From Gramella sp. KN1008 (GTDB lineage: Bacteria > Bacteroidota > Bacteroidia > Flavobacteriales > Flavobacteriaceae): a stretch of 64,000 nt of DNA. The DNA lies in NCBI RefSeq assembly GCF_004332155.1, contig NZ_SJDV01000002.1:474557-538556 (forward strand). The letters run 5' to 3'. The notes beneath the pieces are model-generated. The model was not told the origin of the DNA, made no database searches, and saw only the letters and a program-made list of their open reading frames with translations. The position numbers were made by a program, and so were the translations under genes. Shown here piece after piece: positions 61,065 to 64,000 of this stretch. Within the stretch, counting starts at the first letter, position 1. Each line of letters starts with the position of its first letter.

Positions 61065-61709
61065 CTAAGGTGCTAATCTTTTATAAATCCAGTTATCGCC
61101 TTCCCGAGAATAAAGTATTCTGTCGTGGAGACGGTTTTTGCGGCCCTGCCAGAACTCAAAGGAGACCGGTTTTACAAGGTAACCTCCCCAATAGGAAGGT
61201 AAAGGAATTTCCTTATTCTCATACTTCCTTTCAAGATCGGCCAGTTTTCCCTCCAAAAATTCCCGTGAAGGAACCACTGAACTTTGGTTAGAGGCATGTG
61301 CTCCTAACTGGCTGCCTCTGGGCCTGGAATGAAAGTATTTTTCTGATTCATCTTCAGGTATTTTTGCGGTCTCTCCCTGAATTATGACCTGCTTTTCCAG
61401 TGCTGCCCAAAAGAATGAAAGGCAACATTGCGGATTTTCATCCAGGTCCTTTCCTTTTTCTGATTCGTAGTTAGTAAAAAAAACAAAACCATTAGGATCA
61501 AATGATTTTAATAAGATGATCCGTGATTTGGGCATAAGGTCTTTTCCCACTGTTGAAACACTCATGGCATTAGCTTCTCCAACTTCGGGAGATTCATCCG
61601 CAAGACTGAACCATGATTTAAAGAGTTCAAAAGGTTCCTTTGGAATATCTTTTTCAAGAAGAATTCCTTTTTCGTAGGATCGACGGTAATGAGTAAGGTC
61701 TTTTTGCAT
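61065..61709 (-). CDS. pdxH: Pyridoxamine 5'-phosphate oxidase
   Basis: FMN-dependent enzyme that makes pyridoxal 5'-phosphate from PNP or PMP. 214 residues, with PKSRIILLKSFDPNGFVFFTNYES (FMN loop), HSRPRGSQLGAHAS and the C-terminal WQGRKNRLHDRILY signature. It is the first gene of a minus-strand run with sixA, ppk1 and ppx. It supplies cofactor for PLP enzymes in the window such as LtaE, CapA and CapB, but linkage is not shown. Confidence 0.94.
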   Translation of the reverse strand: MQKDLTHYRRSYEKGILLEKDIPKEPFELFKSWFSLADESPEVGEANAMSVSTVGKDLMPKSRIILLKSFDPNGFVFFTNYESEKGKDLDENPQCCLSFFWAALEKQVIIQGETAKIPEDESEKYFHSRPRGSQLGAHASNQSSVVPSREFLEGKLADLERKYENKEIPLPSYWGGYLVKPVSFEFWQGRKNRLHDRILYSREGDNWIYKRLAP

Positions 61710-62308
61710 TTGTGGTGGAAAGTTTTATGCAATTTACAAGTTTATTGAACAAGGCTAAAATGTTTTTTCATCGCAGTAGACCGAATGAAATTTATCGAGG
61801 TACTGAACATTGAAGAAAGTTCAAAAACATTAAGAATTAACTCTCACAATATCAATTAAGTATAAAATTATTGTACGAAATTGCGTGTAGGATATTTTGC
61901 TTAATCAGGTCTTTTAGTTGTCTGTTTTTTAGGGTTTTCCCTTATTTAATTGTTCAAATTCCTACATAAATATGACAGTTTTTAAAGATAAATCCCTCAT
62001 TTCCATTGAATAGAATCTACCAAATCATGTAGTTGAACGAGTATATTTTACATTATATCTAATAGTTGTAGCATTTCTCTTTTAACAGGTTTTTATAACA
62101 TAATTTTACCCCAGAATAACACCACAATAGAGTCACCCCCACACTTCTATAGGTAATCCCCTCAACATTACCCGGTGTTTGTACCCTTAAGATTTTTGAA
62201 ACTGAGTTCCCCAAATCAGATGAAGCTGACTTTCTCTGAAGGTCTAAACTATTGAAATGATTTCCCGAAAGGGATTAAAAAAATTTGATAATTCTAAACA
62301 TTATTAAT
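61710..62308. other. 600-bp gap between pdxH and the adhesin gene
   Basis: No credible ORF. The right half (about 62110-62190) has several C-runs (CACCCCCACAC, AATCCCCTC, TACCCGG) that make it less AT-rich than usual. A 4-bp stem TCCC/GGGA with a GAAA loop lies just before the adhesin start. No clear TAnnTTTG element was found for either gene. Confidence 0.5.
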
Positions 62309-64000
62309 ATGATTTGGAAAACTACTTACTCATTTATTGTTGCATTATTCCTTTTTACTATAGGACTAAATGCGCAAACCTCTACCCCCGATCTTAGAAA
62401 TTGTGGGGGATGGAACTGTACTTCAGAAAACTTTACACTTAATGATGTTTTTCTAACGTTGATTGATACAGATTCTAATACAGTTATTGATGTTGATGAC
62501 TGTGATTCTGGAGAGATTCTCAATGCAAAGGTGATGCTTAATTACAGTTCAAATGCAAGCAACACCATAAACAGCACCAGAGTTTTTGCTGATCTCGTGA
62601 TAGACGGTGAGACAACTTATATAAATTCATATTTAGGGGATGTTCCCGGTAAAGGTGAACCACAAAGTAGACAGATATATCCTAATGACGGAAGTAATTC
62701 TTTTGAATGGGAATGTGGTACCGAACTTTTATTACAGAACATTTTAGTTGCCTGGAGAACAGGCGGAAATACTGATATTCAGTACAATTATGACTGCAAT
62801 AGTTATAATAAAACTCAATGCGAATTCCCAACCAGTACTATTATTGCTGCTCCATTAGCTGTGCAATTTGACTACACCGTATGTAGAGAAAATGGTACTA
62901 CTACTGTTAACTATTCATCTACTACAAATGGCGGTGTTGCTCCTTATACATTTTCATGGGATTTTAATGATGATGGAACTCCTGATAGTTCCTTACCAAA
63001 TCCGACCTTTACAACTTCCTCTTCCGAAGATTTTACCACCACTCTCACCGTAATAGACGATCAGGGAACTGATAGTGATTATACTGTTTTAATTAGTAAT
63101 CCTTCTGAGATTAACGTAACCGGGGATATCATTGATATTAATTGTGATGCTTCAAGCTTAGGTAGTGTAGACATTACCATTTCAGGTGGTACCGATCCTT
63201 TTATTGTTAGCTGGGAAGGGCCTAATGGATTTAGTTCAACTTCTGAAGACATTACTAATCTTGAGGCAGGTACATATACCATTACTGTAAATGATACTTA
63301 CGGATGTGAGAAATCTGCCAGCTTTACCATAGAGCAGGATCCGACTCCAGTTGTTGAAGCCGGAAATAATATGGAGCTTAACTGTTCCACTTCTTCAGTG
63401 ACCCTTGACGGATCTGGTACTTCTACTAACGCCGATGCCAATTTAACCTATTCCTGGAGTGGTCCTGGTGATTTCTCCGCAACTAGCGAAGATGCTACCG
63501 TGTCTAATCCCGGTATATACACTCTTACGGTAACTGATACTGATAATGGATGTTCTTCCTCTGATACTGTGGAAGTAACTCAGGATTCCACTACTCCAGT
63601 AGCAGAAGCAGGAGACAATAAGGAACTAGCCTGTACCATTACTTCGATCACATTAGACGGGTCGGCTACTTCAGCCAATAACAACGCTAATCTTAGCTAT
63701 GCATGGAGTGGACCCGACGGATTCACCTCCGACTTGCAGAGCCCAAGCGTGGATGCCATCGGTATCTATACCCTTACCGTAACCGATGCCGATAACGGAT
63801 GTTTCGGTACCGATACCGTAGAGGTAACTCAGGATATCACTGCTCCAGTAGCAGAAGCAGGAGACAATAAGGAACTAACCTGTACCATTACTTCGATCAC
63901 ATTGGACGGGTCGGCTACTTCAGCCAATAACGACGCTAATCTTAGCTATGCATGGAGTGGACCCGACGGATTCACCTCCGACTTGCAGAGCCCAAGCGTG
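62309..64000 (+). CDS. Secreted adhesin with PKD, SprB-like and tandem Ig-like repeats (3' end outside window)
   Basis: The frame is open from the ATG at 62309 to the right edge: 564 codons with no stop. A signal peptide (MIWKTTYSFIVALFLFTIGL) is followed by an N-terminal domain, a PKD-like domain (about 195-262, PYTFSWDFNDDG), a SprB-like repeat (about 267-343) ending NLEAGTYTITVNDTYGC, then 83-residue units from about 347. Each unit reads like EAGDNKELTCT...SYAWSGPDGF...IYTLTVTD. This pattern is of the giant SprB-type surface adhesins carried by type IX secretion in flavobacteria; the C-terminal sorting domain would be off the right edge. Later repeats are richer in C and G at codon third positions than the N-terminal region. 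Confidence 0.85.
   Translation, partial: MIWKTTYSFIVALFLFTIGLNAQTSTPDLRNCGGWNCTSENFTLNDVFLTLIDTDSNTVIDVDDCDSGEILNAKVMLNYSSNASNTINSTRVFADLVIDGETTYINSYLGDVPGKGEPQSRQIYPNDGSNSFEWECGTELLLQNILVAWRTGGNTDIQYNYDCNSYNKTQCEFPTSTIIAAPLAVQFDYTVCRENGTTTVNYSSTTNGGVAPYTFSWDFNDDGTPDSSLPNPTFTTSSSEDFTTTLTVIDDQGTDSDYTVLISNPSEINVTGDIIDINCDASSLGSVDITISGGTDPFIVSWEGPNGFSSTSEDITNLEAGTYTITVNDTYGCEKSASFTIEQDPTPVVEAGNNMELNCSTSSVTLDGSGTSTNADANLTYSWSGPGDFSATSEDATVSNPGIYTLTVTDTDNGCSSSDTVEVTQDSTTPVAEAGDNKELACTITSITLDGSATSANNNANLSYAWSGPDGFTSDLQSPSVDAIGIYTLTVTDADNGCFGTDTVEVTQDITAPVAEAGDNKELTCTITSITLDGSATSANNDANLSYAWSGPDGFTSDLQSPSV
63347..64000 (+). repeat. Tandem 249-bp repeats in the adhesin gene
   Basis: Units begin at 63347, 63596 and 63845 (the last is cut at 156 bp). 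Units 2 and 3 differ at only three positions in the shared 156 bp; unit 1 is clearly more diverged. The period is 83 codons, so frame is kept. Confidence 0.9.

Noticed and set aside
1..64000. tRNA, rRNA, IS elements, prophage, CRISPR
   Set aside because: No cloverleaf text, transposase, integrase or spaced direct repeats of CRISPR type were found; the only long repeats are in the adhesin gene.

Overview
The window looks like chromosome of a marine member of the Flavobacteriaceae (Bacteroidota), most like Gramella/Christiangramia. This rests on AT-rich intergenic DNA, repeated promoter -7 elements of the Bacteroidota form TAnnTTTG, a PglZ-domain (PorX-like) protein end, SprB-like adhesin repeats, DUF4834, DUF2911, DUF3822 and CcsBA family proteins, and an iron-sulfur-free Nth. 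The genus is an inference. No tRNA, rRNA operon, insertion sequence, prophage or CRISPR array was seen. The only recognised RNA gene is RNase P RNA (minus strand, 54681-55007).

Layout. 1-5.3 kb: end of a PorX-like gene, tsaE, two small or membrane proteins, ald, bcp, nth, then a minus-strand ECF sigma factor with a 50-residue gene behind it. 5.5-9.7 kb: uvrA and a secreted Arg/Ser-rich protein behind a sigma-54-like promoter. 9.7-15.3 kb: a minus-strand envelope-polysaccharide group (flippase, glycosyltransferase, YfhO, DUF4834). 15.4-21.1 kb: an outer-membrane protein, a probable sulfonolipid pair (capB and capA) and an S9 oligopeptidase. 21.1-27.6 kb: ybaB, a peroxiredoxin-like protein, threonine aldolase, a zinc metalloprotease, prfB with its programmed frameshift, and arsC. 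27.7-32.5 kb: a TonB-dependent receptor, a small membrane protein, a candidate structured RNA and fumC. 32.6-35.8 kb: a very large CcsBA cytochrome c assembly fusion.

35.9-45.5 kb is a long plus-strand run: DUF2520, kdsC, ubiA-type, maf, lipoprotein, mscS-like, PIG-L deacetylase, a 36-residue membrane peptide, a sodium:solute symporter and a Gfo/Idh oxidoreductase. 45.6-49.9 kb: DUF2911, an SRPBCC-SDR-photolyase cluster and kdsB. 49.9-54.7 kb: a RecD-like helicase, a pseudopilin-like protein, DUF3822, rsmD, a SpoIIAA-like protein and a GH16 glucanase. 54.7-61.7 kb: rnpB, dnaX, miaE, then ppx-ppk1-sixA-pdxH on the minus strand. From 62.3 kb a giant secreted adhesin gene runs off the right edge; its 83-residue repeats are almost identical in DNA.

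Most genes are housekeeping. The observations most worth following are: the adjacent genes for cysteate synthase and cysteate acyltransferase; an A10 slippery run in dnaX placed to make a short gamma-like product; a promoter-hairpin-terminator unit at 30.74-30.92 kb with no gene in it; the near-identical adhesin repeats; and several leader hairpins that could hide start codons (sigma factor, TonB receptor).
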